Notes: generated by a model from the letters alone, not told the origin. 22,479 nt of DNA from Hyphomicrobiaceae bacterium UBA4460 (GCA_002390155.1 DGOS01000048.1:1-22479); one strand, 5' to 3'; positions 8,644 to 17,836 are shown, counted from the first letter of the stretch. Numbers and translations are program-made.

Positions 8644-9546
8644 TTAGTCGTCCGCGTCGTCCCAGTGTTCACCGACAAGAAAGAGTTTGTCCGCGTTTGC
8701 TGCGGCAATCGCATCGTCCCGTTCGGCCATTAGGACGCGCCCGGCTGCAACGGCAACGCCGGCAAGCCCTGCGGCGGCCGCGCGGCGTATGGTTTCGGCG
8801 CCGATGGTCGGCATGTCGATGCGCTCCTCCTGCCCGGGTTTCGGCGCCTTGACGAGCACGCCCTGTCGTGTTCCGTGGGTGCGGCCTAGCCTGCGAATTT
8901 CAGCGCAGCGCCGGAGCATGGCGTCGGTGCCCTCCGCCGCCTCAACGGCTAAGACGTGCCCGCGTGACACGACAGCGGCCTGGCCAATGTCAAGTCGTCC
9001 CAATGCTCGAACCACTTTCAGCGCGGCGGCAATGTCCGCCTGGTCGCCGGCCGACGGGGCCTTTGCCGTCAGCGTTCCGACAGGCGCGAGAAGATCAGGG
9101 AGAACCTCGCCGGCGCCATGGACGCGATAGCCTTTGTCTTCGAAGAAGCGAACGATGCGCGACAGCACATGGTCGTCGCCGCCCTTGGCGAGGCTCAGCA
9201 GGAACGGAAGTGTTTTGACTGCGCCAAAGTCGATCCGCAGTTTGTCGAAGTCAGGCCGGTTGACGCCGCCGATAATGACGATGTCGGTACATCCGTGGTC
9301 CTTTAGTGCGCCGAAGAGTTTGCCAACCTGGCCCCAACTGATCCAGGTGTGGGGAAAACGCTCGATGGCTTCGGAAGCCTCTCCACGGAGACCAATAATG
9401 TGCAGCGGGATATCGTGCGCGGTCATCGCCTCGGCGATGACCGCAGGGAACCGCCCTCGTCCTGCAACAATGCCGAGCGGGCCGGTAATCTTGGCGGCTC
9501 GCGGAGCGGACGGCGTTGTATTTTTAGCGGCTCTGCGTTGCGACAT
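8644..9546 (-). CDS. lpxI: UDP-2,3-diacylglucosamine pyrophosphatase LpxI (DUF1009)
   Basis: LpxI hydrolyses UDP-2,3-diacylglucosamine to lipid X, the fourth step of lipid A synthesis; many alphaproteobacteria use it instead of LpxH. The 300-residue protein has the N-terminal LpxI domain starting at GPLGIVAGRGRFP (about 22-34) with IIGGVNRP further on. The C-terminal DUF1009 domain includes DIGQAAVVSRGHVLAVEAAEGTDAML and a final MPTIGAETIRRAAAAGLAGVAV region. The first 20 residues are a basic, Ala-rich leader. The ATG lies inside the end of lpxA (23-base overlap), which implies translational coupling. In related genomes lpxB normally follows, but here the gene ends against gltA. Confidence 0.92.
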   Translation of the reverse strand: MSQRRAAKNTTPSAPRAAKITGPLGIVAGRGRFPAVIAEAMTAHDIPLHIIGLRGEASEAIERFPHTWISWGQVGKLFGALKDHGCTDIVIIGGVNRPDFDKLRIDFGAVKTLPFLLSLAKGGDDHVLSRIVRFFEDKGYRVHGAGEVLPDLLAPVGTLTAKAPSAGDQADIAAALKVVRALGRLDIGQAAVVSRGHVLAVEAAEGTDAMLRRCAEIRRLGRTHGTRQGVLVKAPKPGQEERIDMPTIGAETIRRAAAAGLAGVAVAAGRVLMAERDDAIAAANADKLFLVGEHWDDADD

Positions 9547-10330
9547 TGTTGGGTACGCAAAAAGACCGGTCGGTATCGCTTTTCATAAACGTGATGATTT
9601 GGGCGACAAGCGGGTTCTTGGAGAACAGCGCGTCCACGTCATCGAGTCGTTCCCTCAGCGTGCCTTCTGCCGAGAACAGCATCCGGTAGGCCTGGCGCAG
9701 CTCATGGATCTGCTCGCGCGGAAAGCGTTTGCGCTTCAGTCCGACGATATTCAACCCGTTGAGATTGGCGCGATTGCCGACTGCCATGCCATAGGGAATG
9801 AGGTCGGCGGCAATACCCGACATACCGCCAACGAAGGCATAGGAGCCGATGCGGACGAATTGGTGTACCGCCGATAGCCCGCCAATGATCGCGTTGTCGC
9901 CTATCGAAACGTGACCGCCCAAGGTGACGCCGTTTACTAGCGTGACGTTGTCGCCGATGTTGCAGTCATGGGCGATGTGTGCGCCGATCATGAGGAAGCA
10001 ATTGGCGCCGATCTGGGTCGCCATGTGGCCGGTCGGCGTTCCGCGATGGATCGTGACATGTTCGCGAACGAGCGTGTTGGGCCCTATGGTTACGGTGCTC
10101 GGCTCATCGTCGTATTTAATGTCTTGGGGCGCCTGTCCGATCGAGGCGAAGGGAAAGATCTTGCAGCTCGAACCGATCGTCGTCTTGCCGTCAATGGCGA
10201 CGTGAGAGTGAACGATCACGCCGTCGCCAAGTTCAACGTCGGGTCCAATTGAGCAGAACGGCCCAATCTTAACATCGGCGCCAAGTTTGGCGCTCGGCTC
10301 GACCTGCGCGGTCGCGTGGATATTGGTCAT
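9524..10330 (-). CDS. lpxA: UDP-N-acetylglucosamine 3-O-acyltransferase
   Basis: LpxA moves a 3-hydroxyacyl chain from acyl carrier protein to UDP-GlcNAc, the first step of lipid A synthesis, in the cytoplasm. The 268 residues form a left-handed beta-helix of hexapeptide repeats (about 1-190), visible as repeating I-G-x-x-x-x, followed by a helical C-terminal domain beginning near LKRKRFPREQIHELRQAYR. The catalytic His121 lies in IGAHIAHDCNIGD, and HQFVRIG follows as in known enzymes. The ATG is 12 bases after the fabZ stop. The 3' end overlaps lpxI. Confidence 0.96.
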   Translation of the reverse strand: MTNIHATAQVEPSAKLGADVKIGPFCSIGPDVELGDGVIVHSHVAIDGKTTIGSSCKIFPFASIGQAPQDIKYDDEPSTVTIGPNTLVREHVTIHRGTPTGHMATQIGANCFLMIGAHIAHDCNIGDNVTLVNGVTLGGHVSIGDNAIIGGLSAVHQFVRIGSYAFVGGMSGIAADLIPYGMAVGNRANLNGLNIVGLKRKRFPREQIHELRQAYRMLFSAEGTLRERLDDVDALFSKNPLVAQIITFMKSDTDRSFCVPNNVATQSR

Positions 10331-10342
10331 GTATTTTTCCGG

Positions 10343-10825
10343 CTAGGTCTCGGCATCGATCGAATCGATGATCACAGCGCTGACCTCAGCCTCGGCAACG
10401 GTGTTGCCGTCGACGACAGCCCGGGCGCGGAAGCGCCAAACGCGGCCACGATTACGCATCTTCTGAACGAGATAATGAACGGTGTCTCCAGGAACGACAG
10501 GGCGGCGGAAGCGCGCTTTGTCGATGGCCATGAAGTAAACGAGTGGCGGTTCTTCGAACTCGTCGAGGAAGCGCATGCATAGCGCGCCTGCAGTTTGCGC
10601 CATGCCTTCAATAAGGAGCACGCCGGGCATGACCGGATTGCCAGGGAAATGGCCCTGGAAATAGGGTTCATTCGCCGTGACGTTCTTGATGCCGGTCGCC
10701 GACCGGTCGCCATCCATGTCGATGATGCGATCGACCAATAAGAATGGATAGCGATGCGGCAGCAGCTTCATGATGTCGGCTGTTTCCAGCCGATCCTGCT
10801 CCGGTGTTACCCCGCTCTCGTTCAT
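10343..10825 (-). CDS. fabZ: 3-Hydroxyacyl-[acyl-carrier-protein] dehydratase FabZ
   Basis: FabZ dehydrates 3-hydroxyacyl-ACP during fatty acid elongation. It competes with LpxA and LpxD for the same 3-hydroxyacyl-ACP pool, which may explain the shared cluster. The 160-residue hot-dog fold has [12 protein letters not shown] (21-32), catalytic His59 in FQGHFPG and catalytic Glu73 in [18 protein letters not shown] lies 9 bases before the ATG. The gene sits 25 bases after lpxD and 12 before lpxA, the classical lpxD-fabZ-lpxA order. Confidence 0.97.
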   Translation of the reverse strand: MNESGVTPEQDRLETADIMKLLPHRYPFLLVDRIIDMDGDRSATGIKNVTANEPYFQGHFPGNPVMPGVLLIEGMAQTAGALCMRFLDEFEEPPLVYFMAIDKARFRRPVVPGDTVHYLVQKMRNRGRVWRFRARAVVDGNTVAEAEVSAVIIDSIDAET

Positions 10826-10850
10826 TCGGACCGGCTCCTTTGATGGGGAC

Positions 10851-11942
10851 TCATGACGTTCCGCCCTCCCCGCCTTCGCCTTCGTTGACCTTCACGTCCT
10901 TGTTCTCAGCGAGCTGCCGCAGGACGGTCAGCTCCCGGAACCAGAGCCTCACTGGCTTGGCGGGCGTGCCGCCCCAACGTGCACCGGCGGGCACATCGCC
11001 CCGAACATTGCTGGTTGCGGCGATTTGGGCGCCAGCACCGATCTTGACGTGGCCGATGACGCCAACTTGGCCGCCAAGAGCAACGAGATCGCCGAGCTCG
11101 GAACTGCCCGAGATACCTGTTTGGGCCACGATAATACAGTGTCTTCCAATGACGACGTTGTGCCCGATTTGCACGAGATTATCAATTTTCGTGCCTTCGC
11201 CGATTATGGTGTCCCGCAGCGCGCCGCGATCGACGGTTGAATTTGCGCCAATTTCGACGTCGTCCTGGATCACCACCCGGCCGATCTGAGGCACTTTGGC
11301 GTGCCCCTGCTTTCCCATGGCAAATCCGAAACCGTCCTGGCCGACGGCAACGCCTGCGTGGAGGCCGACCCGATTGCCGATGAGCGCGTGGGTCACGGAC
11401 GCGTTGGGCCCGACATAGCAGTCCCGGCCAATATGGACCCGATAACCAATGACGGCACTGGCCGCGATCGTGGTGCCGCGGCCGATATGCGCTTCCGGCC
11501 CGACAATGGCGCCTGGTTCGATGACGACGTCCGGCTCGAGCACCGCACTCGGATGGATGTGGCACAGGCGATCCGTGGCGGCTGTGTCTTTGAGCCAGGC
11601 GCTTGCCGTCTTCGACCTCAGTGAGTCCGGATAGAACAGCGTCAGTGCTTTGGCGAAGCCCCGATAAGGGTCGGCCATGACGAGGCTGGCGGTTTCCTTC
11701 GGGACCCTGCGAACGTATTTCGGGGCTACGATGCACGCACTTGCCGCGGTCTCGGCCAGCAGAGGCAGATATTTCGGATTGTCCGTGAAGGACAGGTCGC
11801 CCTCGCCTGCATCATCCAGGGGCAGGACGTTCTTGAGCTTGAGATTGGGATCGGCGGATCCGCCGATCTCGGAGCCGGTGGCGTCGGCGACGGTGCGCAA
11901 GGAGAACGGACCGGCCCGCTCGAAAAAACCCGGGTGTTTCAT
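10851..11942 (-). CDS. lpxD: UDP-3-O-acylglucosamine N-acyltransferase
   Basis: LpxD adds the second 3-hydroxyacyl chain to UDP-3-O-acylglucosamine in lipid A synthesis. The 363 residues comprise an N-terminal uridine-binding domain (about 1-115), a hexapeptide-repeat beta-helix (about 125-325) and a short acidic, Gly-rich tail. GQDGFGFA (201-208) is a family signature, and His261 in QIGHNVVIG matches the catalytic histidine. A TTG immediately precedes the ATG in frame, but GGGAGA lies 4 bases before the ATG at 11942, so that codon is chosen. It follows bamA by 67 bases and is probably co-transcribed with it. Confidence 0.96.
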   Translation of the reverse strand: MKHPGFFERAGPFSLRTVADATGSEIGGSADPNLKLKNVLPLDDAGEGDLSFTDNPKYLPLLAETAASACIVAPKYVRRVPKETASLVMADPYRGFAKALTLFYPDSLRSKTASAWLKDTAATDRLCHIHPSAVLEPDVVIEPGAIVGPEAHIGRGTTIAASAVIGYRVHIGRDCYVGPNASVTHALIGNRVGLHAGVAVGQDGFGFAMGKQGHAKVPQIGRVVIQDDVEIGANSTVDRGALRDTIIGEGTKIDNLVQIGHNVVIGRHCIIVAQTGISGSSELGDLVALGGQVGVIGHVKIGAGAQIAATSNVRGDVPAGARWGGTPAKPVRLWFRELTVLRQLAENKDVKVNEGEGGEGGTS

Positions 11943-12009
11943 CAAATCTCCCGCGAGTGGCTAAGCGCGTTGAACCATGGCGCGTAGCCATAAACCGAAC
12001 TGGCGTCTT

Positions 12010-14388
12010 TTAGAAGTTCGTTGAGGCGCCGAAGCGGAAAAGTTCAGTTTCGTCGAAATCGGCCTTGAGAAGCGCCTCGGCGATGTCGGCGCGGAGCGGC
12101 CCAAGGGGGGACTGCCAAATAACGCTGAAGCCGGTCGAAAGACGGACATCGGCCGTGTCGAGGATGAAGCTGCCCTCGTCCGTCACCGCATCCACGGCGC
12201 GCGGGCTGGTGTTCCAGAGCGAACCTGCATCGACGAAGATGGCACCCTGCATTCCAAGGCTGTCCGGGATCAGCGGGAACGGGAAACGGAGTTCGGCCGT
12301 GGTGGACCAGAAGTACTGGCCGCCTAGAGCGTCGCGGCTACAATTCGGCACGCGCGCGCCTGTTGTTGGGCTCTCGCACGCATCACGCGGGCCGTAACCG
12401 GCTCTGTCGAAACCGCGGATTGTTTCGCCGCCCTTGAAGAAGAGGTCCGTCAGGCGGAGCTCATTCTCGCCCCAGCCATTGATTGCGCCGCCCTGCGCGC
12501 GGCCAACCAAAGTAATCTTGTTGGTGACGGGATAATACCCACGGACATCGCCGACGAACCGGTTGTAGTTCACGTCGCCACCAAGTCCGGCAAAATCCTG
12601 AGAGAGCGATGCGAACATGCCGCTTGTTGGCTGCTGTGGCAGGTTCCGTGTGTCAAAGGCAACGGTATAGCCGAGGCTGGAGACCCAGACAGGACCGTCG
12701 CTCGCTGCATCCTTGACCGCGAGCGAGGCGTTGGAGGTCGCGTCGAAAATCTCCTCGCGCTGCAGCCGGTAACGCAGACCAAGCTGGGTGTCGTCGGCAA
12801 TCGGAAAGCCGACGCGAAGATTGGCGCCAGTGTCGCGCTGCCGGAATGAAGCCACGTCGCGCAGGTCGACCTCTTTGTGGAAGAGGTCGAAACCGGCCGC
12901 CATATTGCGATCGAGGAAGTGCGGCTCGGTAAAGCTGAAGTCGACCTGGGCGCGCTCAAAGCTGCCCGAGAATCCGAGCCGGACATATTGGCCTTTACCC
13001 ATAAGGTTGCGTTCGGTGACGCTGACGTCGCCGATGACGCCCTCGGTCGTCGAATAGCCGGCGCCGAAGGAGAACTCGCCCGTCGGCTGTTCCACCACCA
13101 CCACCTGAAGGATGACGCGGTCGGCGGCGCTGCCTGGCTCCGTTTCAACCTCGATGGTCTTAAAAAAGCCCATTGATCGCAGACGTTTACGCGCTGCCTC
13201 GACGAGCAAGCGGTTATAGGCGTCGCCTTCGGCGAGACGGAACTGCCGCCGGATGACCCTATCTTCCGTGCGGTAATTGCCCACGATGTTGATGCGTTCA
13301 ATGTAGACCCGTGGCCCCTCGTCGATGACGTAAACGATGTTCATCATGTGGGTGGCCTGATCGCGCTCGAAGCGCGGGCGGACCTGTCCAAATGCATAGC
13401 CCTGCTCGGAGACCTTGATGGTCAAGGCTTCAACCGTCTTCTCAACCTTCTGGGCGTTGTAGCGGCGTCCCGGTCTGGTGAGGATTGCACCGTGCAAGCC
13501 ATCGACATTCAGCGACGGCAAAGCGCTTTCGATATCGATGTAGCCGAATTGGTAGCGCTCGCCCTCCTCGATGGTGAAGGTGAGGAAGAAGCCCCGTCCG
13601 TCGCGATCGAGGTCGGCCGTCGCGGAGGTGATGCGCGCGTCGGCATAACCGTTCTTGAGGTAGAATTGGCGAAGCAATTCGCGGTCGAGGTTGAGCCTGT
13701 CGGGATCGTAGATATTGTCGCTCTTCAGAAAGCTCAGCAAAGTGGTGCGCTTTGTCGAGATGACATGGCGCAACTGCGATTCGCTGAAGGCGTAGTTGCC
13801 GATGAAGTTGATGGCGCGGACCTTGGTCGTCTGGCCCTCATTGATCTCGAATACAACGTCGATGCGGTTACTGTCGAGATGGATGATTTTGGGTTCGACC
13901 TGTGCCGAGTAATGGCCCTTGCGCCGATAAACAATCAGGATGCGCTGCACATCCGCCTGGACTCGGGCTCGCGTATAGACGGCGCGTGGTTTGAGCTGGA
14001 CTTCAGGAGTGAGCGTCTCGTCGTCAATGTCCTCGTTCCCTTCGAAAGCAACACGGCTGACGATCGGGTTTTCAACGACGATGACAATGATGGTCGAGCC
14101 GCTGCGACGAATGCGGACGTCCTGGAACAGGCCGGTAGCGAACAGCGTCTTGAGGGATTGATTGACCTCGCCGGGATCGTACGCGTCGCCCGATGAGAAC
14201 GTCAGGTAGGACCGGACCGTCTCCGGCTCTACGCGCCGGTTGCCTTCAACAACGATGGATCGGATGACGGCGCCTTGGGCGGACGCATAGAGGTCGCCAA
14301 AACAGGCGCTGACGCCCAGCGAAAGCGGGACGCTACTCAGCACGAGGAGGGCCGCGAGCAGCCCTCGTTCCAACGTCCACCGCACCAT
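12010..14388 (-). CDS. bamA: Outer membrane protein assembly factor BamA
   Basis: BamA folds and inserts beta-barrel proteins into the outer membrane. From ATG 14388 it has 792 residues (E. coli 810). An N-terminal signal peptide with hydrophobic core LLAALLVLSSVPLSLGV likely ends at an ASA-QG cleavage site. Five POTRA domains follow, each starting with a strand such as IRSIVVEGN, VSRVAFEGN, VRAINFIGN, FGYIDIES and IERINIVGN. The C-terminal 16-strand barrel carries the IRGF motif (VRGF in E. coli) before DRAGYGPRD and ends in a terminal Phe, the usual barrel signal. The frame is open 26 codons further, to an ATG at 14466, but that start has no ribosome binding site and would bury the signal peptide. 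AGGGGAAG precedes ATG 14388. Confidence 0.95.
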   Translation of the reverse strand: MVRWTLERGLLAALLVLSSVPLSLGVSACFGDLYASAQGAVIRSIVVEGNRRVEPETVRSYLTFSSGDAYDPGEVNQSLKTLFATGLFQDVRIRRSGSTIIVIVVENPIVSRVAFEGNEDIDDETLTPEVQLKPRAVYTRARVQADVQRILIVYRRKGHYSAQVEPKIIHLDSNRIDVVFEINEGQTTKVRAINFIGNYAFSESQLRHVISTKRTTLLSFLKSDNIYDPDRLNLDRELLRQFYLKNGYADARITSATADLDRDGRGFFLTFTIEEGERYQFGYIDIESALPSLNVDGLHGAILTRPGRRYNAQKVEKTVEALTIKVSEQGYAFGQVRPRFERDQATHMMNIVYVIDEGPRVYIERINIVGNYRTEDRVIRRQFRLAEGDAYNRLLVEAARKRLRSMGFFKTIEVETEPGSAADRVILQVVVVEQPTGEFSFGAGYSTTEGVIGDVSVTERNLMGKGQYVRLGFSGSFERAQVDFSFTEPHFLDRNMAAGFDLFHKEVDLRDVASFRQRDTGANLRVGFPIADDTQLGLRYRLQREEIFDATSNASLAVKDAASDGPVWVSSLGYTVAFDTRNLPQQPTSGMFASLSQDFAGLGGDVNYNRFVGDVRGYYPVTNKITLVGRAQGGAINGWGENELRLTDLFFKGGETIRGFDRAGYGPRDACESPTTGARVPNCSRDALGGQYFWSTTAELRFPFPLIPDSLGMQGAIFVDAGSLWNTSPRAVDAVTDEGSFILDTADVRLSTGFSVIWQSPLGPLRADIAEALLKADFDETELFRFGASTNF

Positions 14389-14505
14389 TACTGGTGTCTT
14401 CCCCTCAAGCCGACCCCGTTGGCAAAAAGCCTTGGCGGCAAATGCCTTGAGACCGCAACTGGCCATTTGTTTGTGGCCGATTTTTGGTGTCGCCCGTTAA
14501 CCATA

Positions 14506-14525
14506 CGGGGACCTCGGGGTCCCCG
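14506..14525 (-). other. Perfect 8-bp GC hairpin between rseP and bamA
   Basis: The arms CGGGGACC (14506-14513) and GGTCCCCG (14518-14525) are perfectly complementary around a 4-base loop. The element lies in the 164-base gap, about 27 bases after the rseP stop and about 117 bases before the bamA start. No T-run follows on the minus strand, so it is not a standard intrinsic terminator. It may be a partial attenuator or an RNA-stability element that uncouples bamA from the upstream genes. The rest of the gap shows no clear promoter. Confidence 0.5.
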
Positions 14526-14552
14526 CTAAGCGTGCGCCTCTACAACCTGAGA

Positions 14553-15695
14553 TCACAAAAACTTCAAGTGAATCAAGTCGTTCCAGGTCGCGAAGATCAT
14601 TAGCATGAGAACGAATGCTAGGCCAATACGGAAACCGATCTCTTGTGTGGACTCACTGAGCGGTTTTCCTCTGAGAGCCTCGATGCCGTAAAACAGAAGA
14701 TGTCCACCATCGAGCATTGGTATTGGGAACAGGTTTATTAGACCAATACTGACGGAAATGATGGCCGCGAGGTTCAGGAGCGCAACAAATCCCGCCGTGG
14801 CCACCTGCCCCGATATTTGGGCGATCCGTATGGGTCCGCCGAGCTGGTCGGCGTCTTCCCGTCCCATGATGACGTCGTAGAGGTAGCCCAGGGACCGGGA
14901 AATGACGAAGTAGCACTCCTGAACCGCCATGACCAAGGCCGTGGCCGGGTCGTGCCGCTCCCAGGACCAATCGTCCGGCGATGCGCTGCGCTGGATGCCG
15001 AGCAGCCCGATCTTCAGCGTGTTGCCGAATCGGTCGGTGATCTCTTTGCGCTCCGGCGTCGCAGTGAGCTCGACCTTGGCGCCGCCCCGGTCGACCACGA
15101 AGCGAAGATCCTGATCGGGGCTCATGGAGACAAGGCGCTGCATCGTGGCGAAGTTGTCGATCTCATCGCCGTCGATGCTGACGACCTCGTCACCGGGTTT
15201 GAAGCCTGCCCGCTCCGCCGCGCTGTTCGGTGAGACGGCGTCCACTTTCGGCGCGGTGATGCGCTCGCCATAGACGCTGAACATGAACGTGAAGATCACA
15301 ATCGCCAGGATGAAATTGGCGATTGGTCCGGCGGCGACGATGGCGGCGCGCTGGACGAGCGGTTTGCCTTGAAAGCTCTTCGCGCGATCTTCCGGCGACA
15401 GTTCGTCCAACGACGTCTGGCCTGCGCTTGCGGCGTTCTCGTCGTCGACGAACTTCACGTAGCCGCCGAGGGGTATCCATGCCACCCGCCAACGTGTGCC
15501 GTGCCGGTCGTAGAACCCGAAGATCTCCGGCCCAAAGCCGATGGAGAACGCCTTGACGCCGACACCGCACCAACGGGCCACAAGAAAGTGGCCGAGCTCG
15601 TGGATGAAGACCACCAGGGTCAGGATGAAGAGAAATGGAATGAGGTAGCTGAGGAAGGAGCTGCCAAAGCCGGAAAGCAGATTTATCGTGTCCAT
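14553..15695 (-). CDS. rseP: Site-2 zinc metalloprotease RseP
   Basis: RseP cleaves membrane-embedded anti-sigma factors and remnant signal peptides within the inner membrane. The 380-residue protein has the zinc-binding HELGH (32-36) inside the first membrane segment. The second zinc ligand is Asp329 in PMLDGGHLL, and further hydrophobic segments lie near 110-128, 300-320 and 355-372. Only one PDZ domain is visible (about 130-215, AERAGFKPGDEVVSIDGDEI). E. coli RseP (450 residues) has two, but single-PDZ forms of this length are common in alphaproteobacteria. It follows dxr by 50 bases and precedes bamA, the usual neighbour. Confidence 0.95.
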   Translation of the reverse strand: MDTINLLSGFGSSFLSYLIPFLFILTLVVFIHELGHFLVARWCGVGVKAFSIGFGPEIFGFYDRHGTRWRVAWIPLGGYVKFVDDENAASAGQTSLDELSPEDRAKSFQGKPLVQRAAIVAAGPIANFILAIVIFTFMFSVYGERITAPKVDAVSPNSAAERAGFKPGDEVVSIDGDEIDNFATMQRLVSMSPDQDLRFVVDRGGAKVELTATPERKEITDRFGNTLKIGLLGIQRSASPDDWSWERHDPATALVMAVQECYFVISRSLGYLYDVIMGREDADQLGGPIRIAQISGQVATAGFVALLNLAAIISVSIGLINLFPIPMLDGGHLLFYGIEALRGKPLSESTQEIGFRIGLAFVLMLMIFATWNDLIHLKFL

Positions 15696-15745
15696 AAGTG
15701 CCAGTTACCTCAATAATTTGTCCGTTCTTAGCCCGCAGGTCAGGC

Positions 15746-16963
15746 TTATGCAATCCGTGGGAGGGAGACCCGTGCGCGCCGGCGGGCCTCCTCGTCGATC
15801 TCAAGAATTTCGCCAACGGTCTGCGGGCTAAGGGCGATTAGGTCCGGACTGCCGGCGAGCGTGGTTTCCACCAACCCGGCGATGGCCAGGAAGCCGAGGC
15901 GATTGTCGAGAAAGGCCTCAACGGCCACTTCATTGGCTGCGTTGAGCACCGTTCCGGCGCTGCCGCCCGCGGCGAGAACTTCCTTGGCGAGACGCAAGGC
16001 CGGGAATTTCTCCGGATCGGGGCTCTCAAAGGTCAGCGTGCCGACCTTCGCGAGGTCGAGGCGCATGTCCGGAACGTTCATGCGGTTCGGCCACGCCAGG
16101 CTGTAGGCGATTGGCGTGCGCATATCCGGGCAACTCATCTGCGCCAGGACCGCGCCGTCGCGCATATAGACGAGGCAGTGGACAATGGACTGCGGGTGGA
16201 CCAGCACGTCGAGTTTTTTGGGTGCGAGCGCGAAAAGGTGATGGGCCTCCAAGAGCTCCAGCCCCTTGTTCATGAGCGTCGCGGAATCGATGGTGACCTT
16301 GGCGCCCATGGACCAATTGGGATGCTTCAAGGCTTGCGCGGGTTCCGCGTCGGCCATCTGTTGCAAGTCCCACGTGCGGAACGGTCCGCCCGAGGCGGTG
16401 AGACAGACGCGGTCAATGCTCTCCGGCGGCGTGCCCGTCATCGCTTGCAGCGCCGCTGAGTGTTCGGAATCGACTGGAAGCAGCGTCGTGTCGTGGCGCG
16501 CCACCTCGTCCATAAACAAGGCCCCGGCCGAGACGAGGCATTCCTTGTTGGCAAGTGCCGTGGCCGTGCCTTGCTTTACCGCGCGCAATGTCGGTTTCAG
16601 TCCCGCCGCGCCGACGATCGCGGCCATGATCCAGTCAGCCGGACGGCTTGCCGCTTCGAGCAACGCCTTCTCGCCGCTCGCCGCGGCGATCCCTGAGCCC
16701 ACCAGCGCCTCCTGCAAGTCCGCGTAGCAATCGGGGTCGGCGACGACGGCGAGCTTAGCGCGATGCTTGATGGCGAGCTCGGCAAGGCGGGTCGCGTTCT
16801 TGCAGCCCGTTAGCGCGATCACCTCATAGGCGTCCGGATCGCGGCCGACGAGGTCGAGCGTGCTTTCGCCGATCGAGCCGGTGGCGCCGAGCACGGTGAT
16901 CCGCTTTGGCCGTGCGGCGTTTTGCGTGGGCTCGGGGCTTGAGGATGTCTGTGCCGGTAACAG
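15746..16963 (-). CDS. dxr: 1-Deoxy-D-xylulose-5-phosphate reductoisomerase
   Basis: Dxr makes 2-C-methyl-D-erythritol 4-phosphate with NADPH, the committed step of the MEP isoprenoid pathway that supplies UppS. It shows GATGSIGEST (NADPH binding), NKECLVSAG, the metal ligands in LPVDSEHSA, TASGGPF and KVTIDSATLMNKGLELLEAHHLF. The start is unusual. The first ATG, GTG or TTG in frame is a GTG at 16894, which would remove the RIT residues of the first beta strand. Upstream, between the cdsA stop and that GTG, there is no ATG, GTG or TTG in this frame. I chose CTG 16963 (405 residues) because AAGGA, overlapping the cdsA stop, lies 6 bases before it and it restores KRITVLGATG. The function is secure but the start is not; with GTG 16894 it is 382 residues. 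Confidence 0.9.
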   Translation of the reverse strand: MLPAQTSSSPEPTQNAARPKRITVLGATGSIGESTLDLVGRDPDAYEVIALTGCKNATRLAELAIKHRAKLAVVADPDCYADLQEALVGSGIAAASGEKALLEAASRPADWIMAAIVGAAGLKPTLRAVKQGTATALANKECLVSAGALFMDEVARHDTTLLPVDSEHSAALQAMTGTPPESIDRVCLTASGGPFRTWDLQQMADAEPAQALKHPNWSMGAKVTIDSATLMNKGLELLEAHHLFALAPKKLDVLVHPQSIVHCLVYMRDGAVLAQMSCPDMRTPIAYSLAWPNRMNVPDMRLDLAKVGTLTFESPDPEKFPALRLAKEVLAAGGSAGTVLNAANEVAVEAFLDNRLGFLAIAGLVETTLAGSPDLIALSPQTVGEILEIDEEARRRARVSLPRIA

Positions 16964-16972
16964 GACGCGTCC

Positions 16973-17836
16973 TTACCAGATGAGAAGGCCGGCACCGGGC
17001 GCGGCCGGATTGCGCAAGGCGATGAGGCCCGCCACGACCGCCGCCAGGAGGAGGCTGTCGATCCGGTCGAAGAGTCCGCCATGACCCGGAATGAGTTGGC
17101 TCATGTCCTTCACACCGAAATGCCGCTTCACGGCACTTTCTAGCAGGTCTCCCAGCTGGCAGGCGAGCGCGAGACCGGCGCCCACCAGCGCCAAAATCCA
17201 TGGAGACGTGCCGCCGAGATACAGCGCAATAGCATAGCCGACGGCCGCCGCTGTCAGAACGCCGGTGAAGAAGCCGGCCCATGTTTTCTTCGGCGAGATG
17301 CGGGGCGCCAATTTCGGGCCGCCGATGCTGCGGCCGCCAAAATAGGAGGCCGTGTCCGTGGTCCAGGCTATGGCCAGGAGAAAGAGGATGGCGACAAGGC
17401 CGTAATTGGGGTCGCTGCGCAGCCAGATCAGGCTCCAAACCGGGAGTGCCACATAGAGCAGCCCGGCCAAAGCCCAGGCACCGCTTCGCCGGTCAGGGGC
17501 GGCAAAGAATAGCGCAACGCTCGCCAGGCCAAGAATAAGGATCGCCAGATCCGGGCGACTGAAGGCAACGAGAACCGCGATCGCGATGACCGCGATGGCG
17601 TGCACCAGGGCGGTACCGTCGAAGCCGCTGCCGCGGGTAAGGCTGCCCCACTCCCAGGCCAGGAGTCCGCCGGCAACGATCACGAGAACAAGAAAGCTCC
17701 ACGGGCTGGCGATGACGGCTGCAAGCGCAATGGCCCCCAGCACCAAGGCCGAGATGATCCGGCGCAAGAGCTCAGGCATGGGTTGCGGTGCGGAGTCTTT
17801 CGGGTGCTTGTCGGAAGGCGTTTGGGTTGGCGTCAC
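16973..17836 (-). CDS. cdsA: Phosphatidate cytidylyltransferase (CDP-diglyceride synthase)
   Basis: CdsA makes CDP-diacylglycerol from phosphatidic acid and CTP, the branch point of phospholipid synthesis, in the inner membrane. At 287 residues it matches E. coli (285). A Pro/Thr-rich cytosolic N-terminus is followed by about eight hydrophobic segments. The PROSITE-type CdsA signature is complete near the C-terminus: SAVKRHFGVKD followed by HGGLFDRID. The frame stays open 46 codons upstream inside uppS. GTG 17836 overlaps the uppS TGA (GTGA) and gives the family length, so it is chosen. The TAA stop is immediately followed in the same frame by dxr. Confidence 0.94.
   Translation of the reverse strand: MTPTQTPSDKHPKDSAPQPMPELLRRIISALVLGAIALAAVIASPWSFLVLVIVAGGLLAWEWGSLTRGSGFDGTALVHAIAVIAIAVLVAFSRPDLAILILGLASVALFFAAPDRRSGAWALAGLLYVALPVWSLIWLRSDPNYGLVAILFLLAIAWTTDTASYFGGRSIGGPKLAPRISPKKTWAGFFTGVLTAAAVGYAIALYLGGTSPWILALVGAGLALACQLGDLLESAVKRHFGVKDMSQLIPGHGGLFDRIDSLLLAAVVAGLIALRNPAAPGAGLLIW

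Noticed and set aside
13348..14196. A 282-codon plus-strand open frame inside bamA.
   Set aside because: It is fully antisense to the POTRA region of bamA, where codon use supports the minus strand; the product is not recognisable.
14310..14388. A V-S-A-C sequence after the BamA hydrophobic core that resembles a lipobox.
   Set aside because: BamA is not a lipoprotein, and a normal signal peptidase I site (ASA-QG) follows a few residues later; the match is weak.
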